Below the pieces are notes generated by a model. That model was given only the letters and a program-made list of their open reading frames with translations, made no database searches and was not told where the DNA came from. 64,000 bases of DNA from UBA5314 sp035560815 (GTDB lineage Bacteria > Bacillota > Syntrophomonadia > Syntrophomonadales > Syntrophomonadaceae): contig DATMYR010000088.1 in the NCBI GenBank assembly GCA_035560815.1, positions 124,001 through 188,000 on the forward strand, in the 5' to 3' direction. The position numbers and the translations under genes are program-made. This document shows positions 34,150 to 43,731 of the stretch, in pieces; the first letter of the stretch is position 1; every line of letters begins with the position of its first letter.

Positions 34150-36213
34150 ATGCAACAAAAAACCCGCTTACTGGATCGAGTGGCTCAGTACAGCGATGTC
34201 ATCATTGCCGTACTGGTAATCACCGTGGTCATGATGATGATTATTCCCTTGAATCCCAGCATCCTTGATGTTTTACTTACCTTTAATATCAGCTTTGCCC
34301 TGGTAATCATCATGGTGTCCATGTTCAATACCGATCCTCTGGATTTTTCGGTTTTTCCTTCCCTGTTATTAATTATGACCTTGTTTCGCCTTTCCCTGAA
34401 TGTGGCTTCTACCCGCTTGATCCTGCTCAATGGTGCGGCCGGACAGGTTATTGCCACTTTCGGGTCCTTCGTGGTGGGAGGCAACACTGTAGTCGGTCTG
34501 GTTATCTTTCTAATTCTAGTGGTCATCCAGTTTATCGTTATCACCAAAGGTGCAGAAAGGGTTTCCGAAGTGGCGGCACGTTTTACCCTGGATGCTATGC
34601 CCGGAAAACAAATGGCCATCGATGCCGATCTCAATGCCGGTTTGATTAATGAAGAAGGGGCCCGCTCCCGTCGGGATAAGATCCAGCGGGAGGCTGATTT
34701 TTATGGGGCCATGGATGGGGCCAGCAAGTTTGTTAAAGGAGATGCCATTGCCGGGATCATCATAATTATTATCAATATTGTAGGCGGGTTCATAATTGGC
34801 ATGGCTCAGAGAGGCCTGGATCTGGCCACAGCCAGTCAAGTGTACACGATCCTTACGGTGGGTGATGGACTGGTAACCCAAATTCCTGCTTTGCTTATAT
34901 CCACAGCCACCGGTATAATGGTTACCCGCAGCGCCTCGCGTGCCAGTCTGGGTGATGAACTGGGCAGCCAGCTATTCCATTACCCCCGGGCACTGGGAAT
35001 GGCGGCGGTTATTCTGGTTATTCTGGGAACCATCGGCCTCCCTCAGATCCCCATGTATTCCCTTGCCGCCCTGTTCGGTTTGCTTGCTTTCACATTCCGT
35101 ACTTCCACGGATCAGATTAAGGAAGAATTCGAAGGAGAGGAAGTCCAGGAAGCGGAGCATATTAAGAAGCCGGAGAACGTCGTGGAACTGCTGCAGGTGG
35201 AAAAAATGGAGATGGAATTGGGCTATGGGCTTATTCCCCTGGTCGACAGCGATCAGGGAGGAGATTTACTGGAACGCATCGTCATGATCCGCCGTCAATG
35301 TGCGGTCGAAATGGGATTTATTGTTCCCCCGGTTAGGATTCGCGATAATATGCAGTTAAAGCCCAGCAGCTATGTGATTAAAATAAAGGGCATTGAAATT
35401 GCCACCGGCGAATTAATTCTGGACAACTACCTGGCAATCGGACCGGATATAGAAAATGACACGGAAATTACTGGAGTGGACACCCTGGAACCGGCCTTCA
35501 ATCTGCCGGCTCGCTGGATCAGCACCAAATTGAAAGATGCGGCCGAAGCCAAGTCCTATACCATTGTGGATCCGCCCTCGGTTCTGGCCACCCATTTAAC
35601 TTCCGTAATCAAAGCCCATGCCTACGAACTGCTGGGCCGTCAGGAAGTTCAAAGTATCGTGAGCTTTATGAAAGAACAGAACCCGGCGGTCATTGAGGAA
35701 CTGATACCCGACTTGCTGAGCCTGGGTGATACCCAGCGGGTTTTGTCCAATCTTCTGCGCGAACAGATATCCATACGGGATATGCTCACAATTTTAGAGA
35801 CACTGGCTGACTATGCCCGATTGACCAAGGACACAGATGTGCTGACCGAATATGTACGCCAGGGTCTGCGCCGTCAGATCACCAGGCAGTATTTAGGTGA
35901 TGACGGCAAGATTACGGTACTTACCCTGGATCCCAGCCTGGAAGAGCGGCTGCGTGATTCCGTTCAGCAGAGCGATTATGGGTCCTTCCTGGCTCTGGAT
36001 CCAGAAGTGGCGCAGCATATGATCGATAAACTGATGTTCCATTACGAGGATTTGACCCGCAAAGGCGTTACCCCCATTGTCATTTGCGCACCGGTATTAC
36101 GGCTCTATTTTAAACGCCTGGTGGACAGGTTCATATCTAATTTGGTGGTGCTTTCCTATAATGAAATCGATTCCAGTGCCAATGTTGAAGTGATTGGGAT
36201 GGTGACAGCATGA
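34150..36213 (+). CDS. flhA: Flagellar biosynthesis protein FlhA
   Basis: FlhA forms the nonameric ring that docks chaperone-substrate complexes. About eight membrane spans occupy residues 1-325, including the FHIPEP-type loop region with ITKGAERVSEVAARFTLDAM and MPGKQMAIDADLNAGLI. The C-terminal cytoplasmic domain (about 345-687) contains TGELILDNYLAIGP and LSYNEIDSSANVEVIG. Length 687 is normal. AGGAGG lies before ATG 34150; the stop overlaps flhF. Confidence 0.98.
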   Translation: MQQKTRLLDRVAQYSDVIIAVLVITVVMMMIIPLNPSILDVLLTFNISFALVIIMVSMFNTDPLDFSVFPSLLLIMTLFRLSLNVASTRLILLNGAAGQVIATFGSFVVGGNTVVGLVIFLILVVIQFIVITKGAERVSEVAARFTLDAMPGKQMAIDADLNAGLINEEGARSRRDKIQREADFYGAMDGASKFVKGDAIAGIIIIIINIVGGFIIGMAQRGLDLATASQVYTILTVGDGLVTQIPALLISTATGIMVTRSASRASLGDELGSQLFHYPRALGMAAVILVILGTIGLPQIPMYSLAALFGLLAFTFRTSTDQIKEEFEGEEVQEAEHIKKPENVVELLQVEKMEMELGYGLIPLVDSDQGGDLLERIVMIRRQCAVEMGFIVPPVRIRDNMQLKPSSYVIKIKGIEIATGELILDNYLAIGPDIENDTEITGVDTLEPAFNLPARWISTKLKDAAEAKSYTIVDPPSVLATHLTSVIKAHAYELLGRQEVQSIVSFMKEQNPAVIEELIPDLLSLGDTQRVLSNLLREQISIRDMLTILETLADYARLTKDTDVLTEYVRQGLRRQITRQYLGDDGKITVLTLDPSLEERLRDSVQQSDYGSFLALDPEVAQHMIDKLMFHYEDLTRKGVTPIVICAPVLRLYFKRLVDRFISNLVVLSYNEIDSSANVEVIGMVTA

Positions 36214-37376
36214 AAATAAAGAGCTTTGTAGGTCGTGATTATCAGGATGCCATACGCCAGGCCAAACAGGATATGGGAAATGATGCCATCATTCTGCACA
36301 CCAGGCAGGTAAAAAAGCCCGGCTTACGGGGCCTTTTTACCCATCCGCAGGTGGAGGTAACCATGGCCATTGATGATACACTGCGGGTCAACATGGACCG
36401 TCTGCGGGATATGCTGCCGCTGCTCCTACAGCAGCAGGCGGAAGCGAACGGGAAAGCAGTCTCTATAGCATCCAGTGGAATCGAGGAATCGCTCCTCTTG
36501 GAAGAAATGCAGAAGATGAAATTGATCATCAGTGAGATTAAATCGAAAATGTGCGAGGTTGAAATCCTTAAGGGAATGCGTGAACCCGTGCAAGAATTCT
36601 TCCATACACTTGTGAGCAACAATGTGGACAAAGAAATCGCCCTGAAAATCGTGACCCAGGTGGAAGCCCGCCTTCCCCGGGACGAGATCGTTGATCCCGA
36701 ATGGGCTTTGGAAGTATGTCTGCATACCATCCAGGATTGTTTCCCGCCAGTGCAGCCGATCTCGGTTACCAGTGAACGCAAGGGCAACCTGGTTTTCCTG
36801 GTGGGCCCCACCGGTGTGGGGAAGACCACGACCATTGCCAAGCTGGCCGCCAATATGACCTTTGCCGAACAAAAGAATGTCGCCCTGGTTACCCTTGATA
36901 CCTATCGGGTGGCAGCGGTGGAGCAGTTGAAGACCTTCGCTGAGATCATGGATATTGCGATCAGTGTAGTGTATTCCCCTTCAGAGCTAAGTGAGGCCCT
37001 CCATCAATTTGCTTATAATGATTACATATTTGTTGATACTGCCGGACGCAGCCCTTACAATTACGAACATCTCGAAGAGCTCCGCCAGTTCGTTGCTACA
37101 GCTCGGCCCCAGGAGGTGATCCTGGTTTTAAGCGCTACGACTCCCAGCAGTGAGCTGAGCAGGATTTACCATAAGTTTAACACCATTGGCATCGATAAGC
37201 TGATCTTCACCAAACTGGACGAAACCAGCACCTTTGGACAGCTGCTCAATGCGGCGCATGAAGTGCAAAAACCCATCGCTTACATTACCAACGGTCAAAA
37301 TGTTCCCGATGATATTGCCGTCCCGGACACCTGGGATTTAGCCCAGATGCTTCTGAGAAAGGATGAAGCATTATGA
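36210..37376 (+). CDS. flhF: Flagellar biosynthesis GTPase FlhF
   Basis: FlhF is an SRP-like GTPase that sets the site of flagellar assembly. The N-terminal B domain (1-120) is followed by the N and G domains with the P-loop GPTGVGKTTTIAKLAA (about residue 200), TLDTYRVAAVEQL, and the G3/G4 motifs VDTAGRSPYN and FTKLDE. ATG 36210 overlaps the flhA stop by four bases (ATGA). 388 residues. Confidence 0.96.
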   Translation: MKIKSFVGRDYQDAIRQAKQDMGNDAIILHTRQVKKPGLRGLFTHPQVEVTMAIDDTLRVNMDRLRDMLPLLLQQQAEANGKAVSIASSGIEESLLLEEMQKMKLIISEIKSKMCEVEILKGMREPVQEFFHTLVSNNVDKEIALKIVTQVEARLPRDEIVDPEWALEVCLHTIQDCFPPVQPISVTSERKGNLVFLVGPTGVGKTTTIAKLAANMTFAEQKNVALVTLDTYRVAAVEQLKTFAEIMDIAISVVYSPSELSEALHQFAYNDYIFVDTAGRSPYNYEHLEELRQFVATARPQEVILVLSATTPSSELSRIYHKFNTIGIDKLIFTKLDETSTFGQLLNAAHEVQKPIAYITNGQNVPDDIAVPDTWDLAQMLLRKDEAL

Positions 37377-38278
37377 GAGACCAGGCAGAAAAACTACGGG
37401 AAATAGCCCTTGGCATAAAACAACAGATTGAAGAGGAATTGCACCGGGAAATGAGACAGACCCGGGTGATCGTTATCACCAGCGGAAAGGGCGGCGTGGG
37501 CAAAAGCACATTGGCTCTGAATCTGGCGTTAACACTGTGTGCCCGAAATAAACGGGTCATACTTATGGATGCCGACTTAGGGCTGGCCAATATCGATATC
37601 ATGCTGGGTCTGGTGCCCCAGTATAATCTCCACCATCTCATTCTGGGGAAGAAAAGCTTGAAAGATATAACCATCCTGGCCACCGGCGGCCTGCGCATTA
37701 TTCCTGGGGGATCGGGAATCAACGAACTGGCCAACCTGAATGCCGACGAACTGAAGCGCATCATCGTCGAACTGGGGAAATTAGACGGTGAGTATGATTA
37801 TATGATCATTGATACCGGGGCCGGAATCGCCAAGAATGTAATTACCTTTGTGCTGGCCGCTGACGAAGTGATCGTTATCACAACTCCGGAGCCTACCGCC
37901 ATTACAGATGCCTATGGTATCGTCAAGAGCATCTCTGGAAAATCGGATGAGCGCAGGCTGTATCTGGTTGTGAACCGAGTAGCGAACAACAGCGAAGGGA
38001 TAATGGTAGCCGAAAAGTTTAAACTGGTTTGCCAGAGGTTTTTAGAATTGAGCATTACTCCCCTGGGGCATGTCGTTGATGAGCCGCTGGTAGGGGAGGG
38101 AATCCGACGGCAGCAGCCTTTCATTACTCTTTTTCCGAAAACGGCGGCGGCGGCCAATATTCAAAGCATCGCTGATCGTCTGCTGGGCGGCGACCCGGTA
38201 ACCACCCCCAGTCAAGAACCCAAGCCGGCGGGCGGCATCCGGAATTTCTTCCGACGCATTGCCGGTAACGGGAAATAG
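37373..38278 (+). CDS. flhG: Flagellar number regulator FlhG (MinD/YlxH-type ATPase)
   Basis: FlhG is a MinD-like ATPase that limits flagellar number and acts with FlhF. The N-terminal activator helix (REIALGIKQQIEEE) is followed by the deviant Walker A TSGKGGVGKSTLALNLAL, MDADLGLANIDIMLGL, and the switch motif IIDTGAGIAKN. ATG 37373 overlaps the flhF stop (ATGA). The C-terminal tail has a Pro-rich stretch and then a basic amphipathic end. 301 residues. Confidence 0.95.
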   Translation: MRDQAEKLREIALGIKQQIEEELHREMRQTRVIVITSGKGGVGKSTLALNLALTLCARNKRVILMDADLGLANIDIMLGLVPQYNLHHLILGKKSLKDITILATGGLRIIPGGSGINELANLNADELKRIIVELGKLDGEYDYMIIDTGAGIAKNVITFVLAADEVIVITTPEPTAITDAYGIVKSISGKSDERRLYLVVNRVANNSEGIMVAEKFKLVCQRFLELSITPLGHVVDEPLVGEGIRRQQPFITLFPKTAAAANIQSIADRLLGGDPVTTPSQEPKPAGGIRNFFRRIAGNGK

Positions 38279-38297
38279 CTAGTAGCAGGGGATGTAC

Positions 38298-38960
38298 ATG
38301 AGAGTTGAAGACATAAAAATTAACCAATTGATTCATGTAGAATTCGAAAACAAGGACCATTCTTATATGAGACTGCCCAGCCGGGTGGAAGAAGTCTATG
38401 GCAATTATTTCGTGATCTCCATGCCCATGAAACAGGGCAGTTTGATTCCCTTGCAAGTGGGGCAGGAGATAACCATCGTGGTGAATAGTAAATTTGGTTT
38501 GTTCAGCGCACAGACCAGGATACTGGCCCGGCACCGGGAGCCTATACCCACCCTGGTGGTGGCCAGACCGAGTGAATTCGTGAGTATGGGGCAGAGAAGG
38601 GACTATGTGCGTCTGGAGATAAATTTACCGGTGCAATTTGCCCTGCCAGCGCTGTCCGGAGCAGGTGATGAGCTGAACTATCAGGAGGGGACCACCTGTG
38701 ATATCAGCGCCGGGGGTATTCTTCTCATAACCCGGGTTCCTTTAAATCCCGGTCAAATGATCCATTTGCGTTTTGACCTGGAGGAAGGTGAGTTTATCGA
38801 TTGCCCGGGCCGGGTAATCAGAAGCATGAAAGACAGCCTGTGGGGTAAAAACTTCGGGGCCGGGGTTGAGTTCATCAATTTGGCCAATGGTCAGAAAGAT
38901 AAGATTTTCCGTTTCGTGTTTTCCAAACAGAGAGAATGGCTGCAGAAAGGTTTATTATAA
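38298..38960 (+). CDS. PilZ-domain c-di-GMP receptor, YcgR-type flagellar brake
   Basis: The 220-residue protein has an N-terminal YcgR-like beta domain (1-90) and a C-terminal PilZ domain. The c-di-GMP binding motifs are visible as RRDYVRL (RxxxR type) and DISAGG (DxSxxG type). Such proteins bind the motor or MotA when c-di-GMP is high and slow motility; Bacillus YpfA/DgrA is a relative. ATG 38298 has AGGGG 6 bases upstream, while ATG 38292 abuts that site. It lies between flhG and cheB. Confidence 0.9.
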   Translation: MRVEDIKINQLIHVEFENKDHSYMRLPSRVEEVYGNYFVISMPMKQGSLIPLQVGQEITIVVNSKFGLFSAQTRILARHREPIPTLVVARPSEFVSMGQRRDYVRLEINLPVQFALPALSGAGDELNYQEGTTCDISAGGILLITRVPLNPGQMIHLRFDLEEGEFIDCPGRVIRSMKDSLWGKNFGAGVEFINLANGQKDKIFRFVFSKQREWLQKGLL

Positions 38961-38989
38961 AGTAAGTATTTTGTTGGGGAGGAAGGCCA

Positions 38990-40066
38990 ATGCCGAAAAT
39001 CAAGGTTCTGGTGGTGGATGATTCGGCTTTCATGCGCAAGGTTATTACGGACATTATCAACAGTTCACCCGACATGGAAGTGGTGGGCCGCGCCCGTGAT
39101 GGCCTTAATGCCCTGGCCCAGATCCATTCATTGAATCCTGATGTGATTACACTCGATATTGAGATGCCGGTCATGGATGGACTGGAGGCACTGGACCGGA
39201 TCATGAAAGAACATCCCCTGCCGGTTGTTATGCTGAGCAGTCTGACCAAGGATGGCACTGAACAGACTGTGAAAGCTTTACAGTTGGGTGCCGTCGACTT
39301 TATTCCCAAACCTTCCGGACAAATTTCTCTCGATATCACACAAATAAGTGAAGAAATTATTAGAAAAATTCAAATTGCAGCAGGTACAAGGAAAAAATTG
39401 CAGAATTTGTATAGAGGAACTGATATAACTCCCGGAAGAAATTCGACACCAATAGACAAATGGCCGTTGGACCCGGCAGCTGTTCTTAAAAAAATAGTAT
39501 TAATCGGCACATCGACCGGTGGGCCGAAAGCATTGCACCAGGTTATCCCCAGTTTGCCGCGAACATTGGGAGCAGGCATATTAATCGTTCAACATATGCC
39601 CCCCGGGTTTACCAAATCCCTGGCGGAAAGACTGGATGGCATGTCCCAGGTGAAGGTTAAAGAAGCAGAGCAGGGAGAAATAATCGTGCCCGGTTGTGCC
39701 TACATTGCACCAGGGGACTATCATCTAACCGTAGCACCACAGATCAATCACGGGGAAAAACAACTGTTAATCGCTTTGAACCAACTGCCGCCCCGGGGCG
39801 GACATCGTCCTTCGGTTAATGTCATGCTGGAATCAGTGGCTCAGCATTTTTGGGGCCAGATGGTTTGTGTAATTATGACTGGCATGGGTAATGATGGAGC
39901 TGGCGGGCTTACATTGATAAAAGAGCGAGGCGGAAGAACCATCGCAGAGGACCAGAGCACAAGCATCGTCTATGGTATGCCCAAAGCAGCGGTAGAGACC
40001 GGAAGGGTGGATCGGGTGGTAGTCTTGAATAAAATCGGAGCTGAGATTACCACAATGCTTCAATAG
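38990..40066 (+). CDS. cheB: Chemotaxis response regulator protein-glutamate methylesterase CheB
   Basis: CheB demethylates and deamidates chemoreceptors for adaptation. The receiver domain (1-120) has VLVVDDSAFMRK and the phospho-aspartate in VITLDIEMPVMDG. An AT-rich, less conserved linker spans about 125-165. The methylesterase domain shows the serine site IGTSTGGPKALHQV, the histidine in VQHMPPGFTKSLAERL and the aspartate in MTGMGNDGAGGL. ATG 38990 follows GGGGAGGAAGG. The matching methyltransferase cheR is not in the window. Confidence 0.97.
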   Translation: MPKIKVLVVDDSAFMRKVITDIINSSPDMEVVGRARDGLNALAQIHSLNPDVITLDIEMPVMDGLEALDRIMKEHPLPVVMLSSLTKDGTEQTVKALQLGAVDFIPKPSGQISLDITQISEEIIRKIQIAAGTRKKLQNLYRGTDITPGRNSTPIDKWPLDPAAVLKKIVLIGTSTGGPKALHQVIPSLPRTLGAGILIVQHMPPGFTKSLAERLDGMSQVKVKEAEQGEIIVPGCAYIAPGDYHLTVAPQINHGEKQLLIALNQLPPRGGHRPSVNVMLESVAQHFWGQMVCVIMTGMGNDGAGGLTLIKERGGRTIAEDQSTSIVYGMPKAAVETGRVDRVVVLNKIGAEITTMLQ

Positions 40067-40099
40067 TGCCAGTATAAGCATTCTTAGGGGGAGTAGCGG

Positions 40100-42124
40100 A
40101 TGAAGATGGACATGTCACAGTATCTGGACGTGTTTCTGGAGGAAAGCAAAGAGCACCTAGAAAATCTGAACCAGAAACTTCTGGAGTTGGAGAAGCATCC
40201 TACAGATGTATCAGCCCTGAATGAGATATTTCGCTCTGCTCATACTCTGAAAGGAATGTCCTCAACGATGGGCTTTGAGGATCTAGCTGATCTGACTCAC
40301 CATATGGAAGACATTCTATCCGACTTGAAAGAAGGAATGCTGGCGGCCAGTCCCCCGGTGGTCGATGCTCTCTTCCGCTCCTTTGATCGCATCCAGAGTA
40401 TGATTGAAAATATTGAAAGAGGCATTGGCGGTGACAGTGACAATCGAGATCTGATCGGGATATTAAATGGAATAAAACAGGGGCATATGGAAGCGGCAGC
40501 AGTTGTGGAAGCAGTGCTGCCAGAACCGGAGAACCATGTGCTGCAGCATAGCCAGGACATCGGAGATCTGGGACTCAATGAATATGATATGGCGGTGCTC
40601 AACGAGGCGATAAATGCCCACATGCGGGTAGTCTCGATAAAAGTGGAAATCGATCGGGAATGTCTGATGAAGACCGTGCGTGCCTATATGGTATTTAGAT
40701 CTCTGGAGGAAGAAGGCGAAGTGGTTAAGACGATACCTTCAGCCCAGGAGATCGATGAAGGAAAATTTGACAGCAGTTTCCGCGTGCTTCTGATTACCGG
40801 GAGCGATCCTGGAGAAGTTTGCAGGAACCTCAATAATATTTCCGAAATACAAGTTTCGGAATGTGAAGAACTCCACCCGGACAGCCTATCGGTTTGTGCT
40901 CCTATCCCCGTGCTCAAGGAAAGCGAGGGCTTGAGCGGTGAACCCGAAGCCCATGACCAAAAAAAGGGTGTAAAATCCAAGCAAACAGTTCGCGTTGATA
41001 TTGAAAGACTGGACAACCTTATGAATCTGGTAGGAGAACTGGTCATGCACAAGGGACGCCTGGAACAGATCGGGGTCAATCGGAAAATTGTTGAATTGGA
41101 TGAGACCATTGAGCAGATTGATCGCATCAGCACCGACCTGCAAGCTGTGGTAATGAAGGTGCGCATGGTTCCGGTGGAGCAGGTGTTCAATCGCTTTCCC
41201 CGGATGGTCCGGGATTTGGCCAAAGAGCTTAATAAAGAAGTGGATTTTATCATTGAAGGTAAGGAAACGGAGCTGGACCGAACGGTTATCGATGAAATCG
41301 GCGATCCACTTATTCACCTTCTGCGCAATGCCATCGACCACGGGATCGAGTCATCCCAGGAGAGGGTAGTACGGGGCAAGCCGGTCAAAGGTACGGTAAA
41401 GCTTAGAGCCCGACACGAAGGCAACAACGTCTATATCGAGGTAGAGGATGACGGAGGTGGCATCCACACCGAACAGGTCTTACAGAAAGCCATTGAAAAA
41501 GGCCTGATTGATGCCAAAGAGGCCGAAAACCTTACCTGGGAAGAAACTGCTGCCCTGCTCTTTCATTCCGGGTTCAGTACCGCATATGCCATCACCGAAA
41601 TATCAGGACGAGGTGTGGGGCTGGATGTGGTTAAGAATAAGATCGAATCTCTTAGCGGGGAGATATTCGTGGATTCTCGCCCGGAACAGGGCACTCGCTT
41701 CCGAATTAAACTGCCATTAACCCTGGCCATTATTCAAGCCTTAATCATTTCCGTGCAAGACGAAATATATGCGATTCCATTAAGTTCCGTAGATGAAACC
41801 ACGATGATCAGCAGCCAGGATATTAAGCTGATACAGAACCAGGAAGTGATCATGCTCCGGGGGACGGTCCTGCCTCTTTATCGTCTGGCCAGCCAGCTGG
41901 ATATACCTGCTGCCCAGGAGTCGGATATAGACGATATTTATGTGGTGATTGTCCGCAAGGGAGAGCGGCAGATTGGCCTGGTGGTCGACACCCTTATTGG
42001 ACAACAGGAAATCGTTATTAAGTCGTTGGGACGTTTATTCCTGGGAATACCCGGTATCGCCGGGGCAATCGTCGCAGGAGATGGAAATGTACGCTTAATC
42101 CTGGATGTAGCAACACTTTTCTAA
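40100..42124 (+). CDS. cheA: Chemotaxis sensor histidine kinase CheA
   Basis: CheA is the kinase that relays receptor signals to CheY and CheB. The Hpt domain has phospho-acceptor His48 in SAHTLKGMSS; a P2-like region lies near 170-260 (INAHMRVVSIKVEIDREC); the dimerisation domain begins VRVDIERLDNLMNLVGELV; the ATPase domain carries HLLRNAIDHGIE, VEDDGGGI and SGRGVGLDVVK; and a CheW-like domain ends the protein (LIISVQDEIYAIPLSSVDET). ATG 40100 has GGGGGAG upstream; 674 residues. cheW follows after 15 bases. Confidence 0.98.
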   Translation: MKMDMSQYLDVFLEESKEHLENLNQKLLELEKHPTDVSALNEIFRSAHTLKGMSSTMGFEDLADLTHHMEDILSDLKEGMLAASPPVVDALFRSFDRIQSMIENIERGIGGDSDNRDLIGILNGIKQGHMEAAAVVEAVLPEPENHVLQHSQDIGDLGLNEYDMAVLNEAINAHMRVVSIKVEIDRECLMKTVRAYMVFRSLEEEGEVVKTIPSAQEIDEGKFDSSFRVLLITGSDPGEVCRNLNNISEIQVSECEELHPDSLSVCAPIPVLKESEGLSGEPEAHDQKKGVKSKQTVRVDIERLDNLMNLVGELVMHKGRLEQIGVNRKIVELDETIEQIDRISTDLQAVVMKVRMVPVEQVFNRFPRMVRDLAKELNKEVDFIIEGKETELDRTVIDEIGDPLIHLLRNAIDHGIESSQERVVRGKPVKGTVKLRARHEGNNVYIEVEDDGGGIHTEQVLQKAIEKGLIDAKEAENLTWEETAALLFHSGFSTAYAITEISGRGVGLDVVKNKIESLSGEIFVDSRPEQGTRFRIKLPLTLAIIQALIISVQDEIYAIPLSSVDETTMISSQDIKLIQNQEVIMLRGTVLPLYRLASQLDIPAAQESDIDDIYVVIVRKGERQIGLVVDTLIGQQEIVIKSLGRLFLGIPGIAGAIVAGDGNVRLILDVATLF

Positions 42125-42139
42125 GTGGAGGTGGATTGG

Positions 42140-42604
42140 ATGGACAATACTAATGAGCCGGAAACTCAGATGCTTGTCGACGCCCCGGAAGATTTGCAGG
42201 TAGTTGCTTTCCGACTGGGAAAGGAAGAGTATGCGGTAAACATTCTGCATGTTCAGGAAATCAATCGCTTGTTGAACATCACCAGGGTGCCGCGCACAGA
42301 AAAATATATCAAAGGGGTTGTCAACCTACGGGGCAACATCGTACCGGTTATCAACCTCCACACCCGCTTTGGCCTTTTGCCTGATGGGGACCCGGAGGAT
42401 AGGCGTATTATCGTATTCCATTTCGATGAGCTTAAAGTGGGGGTCATTGTCGACGAAGTATCTGAGGTCTTGCATATAAAAGCAGGAGATATCGAAGAAA
42501 CCACCAAAGTGTATGACTCGGCCCATGCCGAACATATAAAAGGAGTGGCTAAAGTCGATGAACGACTTCTTATCTTGTTGGATTTAAAAAAGACCTTTGA
42601 GTAA
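42140..42604 (+). CDS. cheW: Chemotaxis coupling protein CheW
   Basis: CheW links chemoreceptors to CheA. The single CheW domain shows VVAFRLGKEEYAVNILHVQEI, RVPRTEKYIKGVVNLRGNIVPVI in outline, and IVDEVSEVLHI. ATG 42140 follows GGAGGTG; an upstream GTG at 42125 lies before that site and was not chosen. 154 residues. Confidence 0.96.
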   Translation: MDNTNEPETQMLVDAPEDLQVVAFRLGKEEYAVNILHVQEINRLLNITRVPRTEKYIKGVVNLRGNIVPVINLHTRFGLLPDGDPEDRRIIVFHFDELKVGVIVDEVSEVLHIKAGDIEETTKVYDSAHAEHIKGVAKVDERLLILLDLKKTFE

Positions 42605-42622
42605 GAAAGGGAGGCACCTGTA

Positions 42623-43246
42623 GTGGAGGATTTCAGCGAACTTTCCAGCCTGCAGATCGATGCCCTCAAGGAAATCGGCAATATCGGAGCCGGCAACGCA
42701 GCCACCGCACTGGCGCAAATGATTAATTCGAAAATAGACATGACTGTACCCCAAATTGCCGTTTTGCCCTTTTCCGATGTGCCGGAACTGATTGGTGGAC
42801 CTGATGTCCACGCCGTAGGCATCTATCTGAATGTGACCGGTCGAGCACCGACCAGTATCCTGTTTCTTCTAACCGTCGATAAGGCCTGCTACCTCTTGGA
42901 TATGTTGATGGGGCGAAGCCTGGGAACTACTGATCCGAACAATCTCAGTGAACTTGATTACTCGGCCATGAAGGAAGTAGGCAATATCATTGCCGCTACC
43001 TACCTGAATGCACTGTCTATCTTTACCCAAATGAGCTTTACCCCCTCGGTCCCAGCACTGGGGATTGATATGGCCGGAGCAATTCTGGGAGCCATCCTGG
43101 CTCAGTTCGGAGAGATTGGAGATCATGTCCTGCTTCTGGACACCCAGTTTAATAAGGAGGACCATGATGTTGTGGGCCATTTCTTCTTACTTCCAGAACC
43201 GGGCTCACTGGATACGATATTAACTGCACTTGGGGTGAGTTTTTGA
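42623..43246 (+). CDS. cheC: Chemotaxis protein CheC (CheY-P phosphatase)
   Basis: CheC removes phosphate from CheY and partners with CheD. Two active-site helices are visible: LKEIGNIGAGNAATALAQ near residue 15 and MKEVGNIIAATYLNAL near residue 112, each with the Glu-Asn pair. GTG 42623 lies 9 bases after GGGAGG. 207 residues. The stop overlaps the cheD ATG by one base (TGATG). Confidence 0.96.
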   Translation: MEDFSELSSLQIDALKEIGNIGAGNAATALAQMINSKIDMTVPQIAVLPFSDVPELIGGPDVHAVGIYLNVTGRAPTSILFLLTVDKACYLLDMLMGRSLGTTDPNNLSELDYSAMKEVGNIIAATYLNALSIFTQMSFTPSVPALGIDMAGAILGAILAQFGEIGDHVLLLDTQFNKEDHDVVGHFFLLPEPGSLDTILTALGVSF

Positions 43247-43731
43247 TGAGTACCATAATCCAGGTTGGCATGGCGGATATGAAGATTGCCCGGGCTCCCG
43301 ATCGCTTAATGACGGCGGGGTTGGGCTCTTGCATCGGCATTTGCATTTATGATCAGACGCTCAAGTTGGCGGGTCTGGCTCATATTATGCTGCCTTCCAG
43401 TACTCAGACGAAAAGTGCCCAAAACCGAGCCAAGTTTGCTGATTCGGCCATTGAATTGGTTCTGGAACAGATGGAAAAAAGCGGTGGGTTACGATCCCGT
43501 TATTTGGCCAAAATTGCCGGTGGAGCACAGATGTTCCAGTTCTCCGGCGAAAGCGACATCATGAAAATTGGAGCCCGAAATGCAGTAGCCGTGGAAGAAC
43601 ATTTAGCCAAACACCGAATTCGCCTGGTAGCCAATGATACCGGCGGCAATTACGGGCGTACCATAACCTTTGATCCGCTAAACGGTGAGTTGCTGATAAG
43701 GACTATAGGACATGGGGAGAGAATTATTTGA
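43246..43731 (+). CDS. cheD: Chemoreceptor glutamine deamidase CheD
   Basis: CheD deamidates receptors and stimulates CheC. The catalytic cysteine lies in TAGLGSCIGICIYD and the histidine in LAGLAHIMLP. ATG 43246 overlaps the cheC stop; 161 residues. The end overlaps the sigD TTG start by four bases, so these genes are translationally coupled. Confidence 0.96.
   Translation: MSTIIQVGMADMKIARAPDRLMTAGLGSCIGICIYDQTLKLAGLAHIMLPSSTQTKSAQNRAKFADSAIELVLEQMEKSGGLRSRYLAKIAGGAQMFQFSGESDIMKIGARNAVAVEEHLAKHRIRLVANDTGGNYGRTITFDPLNGELLIRTIGHGERII

Noticed and set aside
34185..34634. 149-residue minus-strand open frame inside flhA
   Set aside because: It is a shadow of the hydrophobic flhA coding region, with Arg/Thr/Ile-rich composition typical of antisense frames.
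40684..41253. 189-residue minus-strand open frame inside cheA
   Set aside because: Ser/Leu-rich antisense shadow of a well-conserved gene, with no ribosome-binding site.
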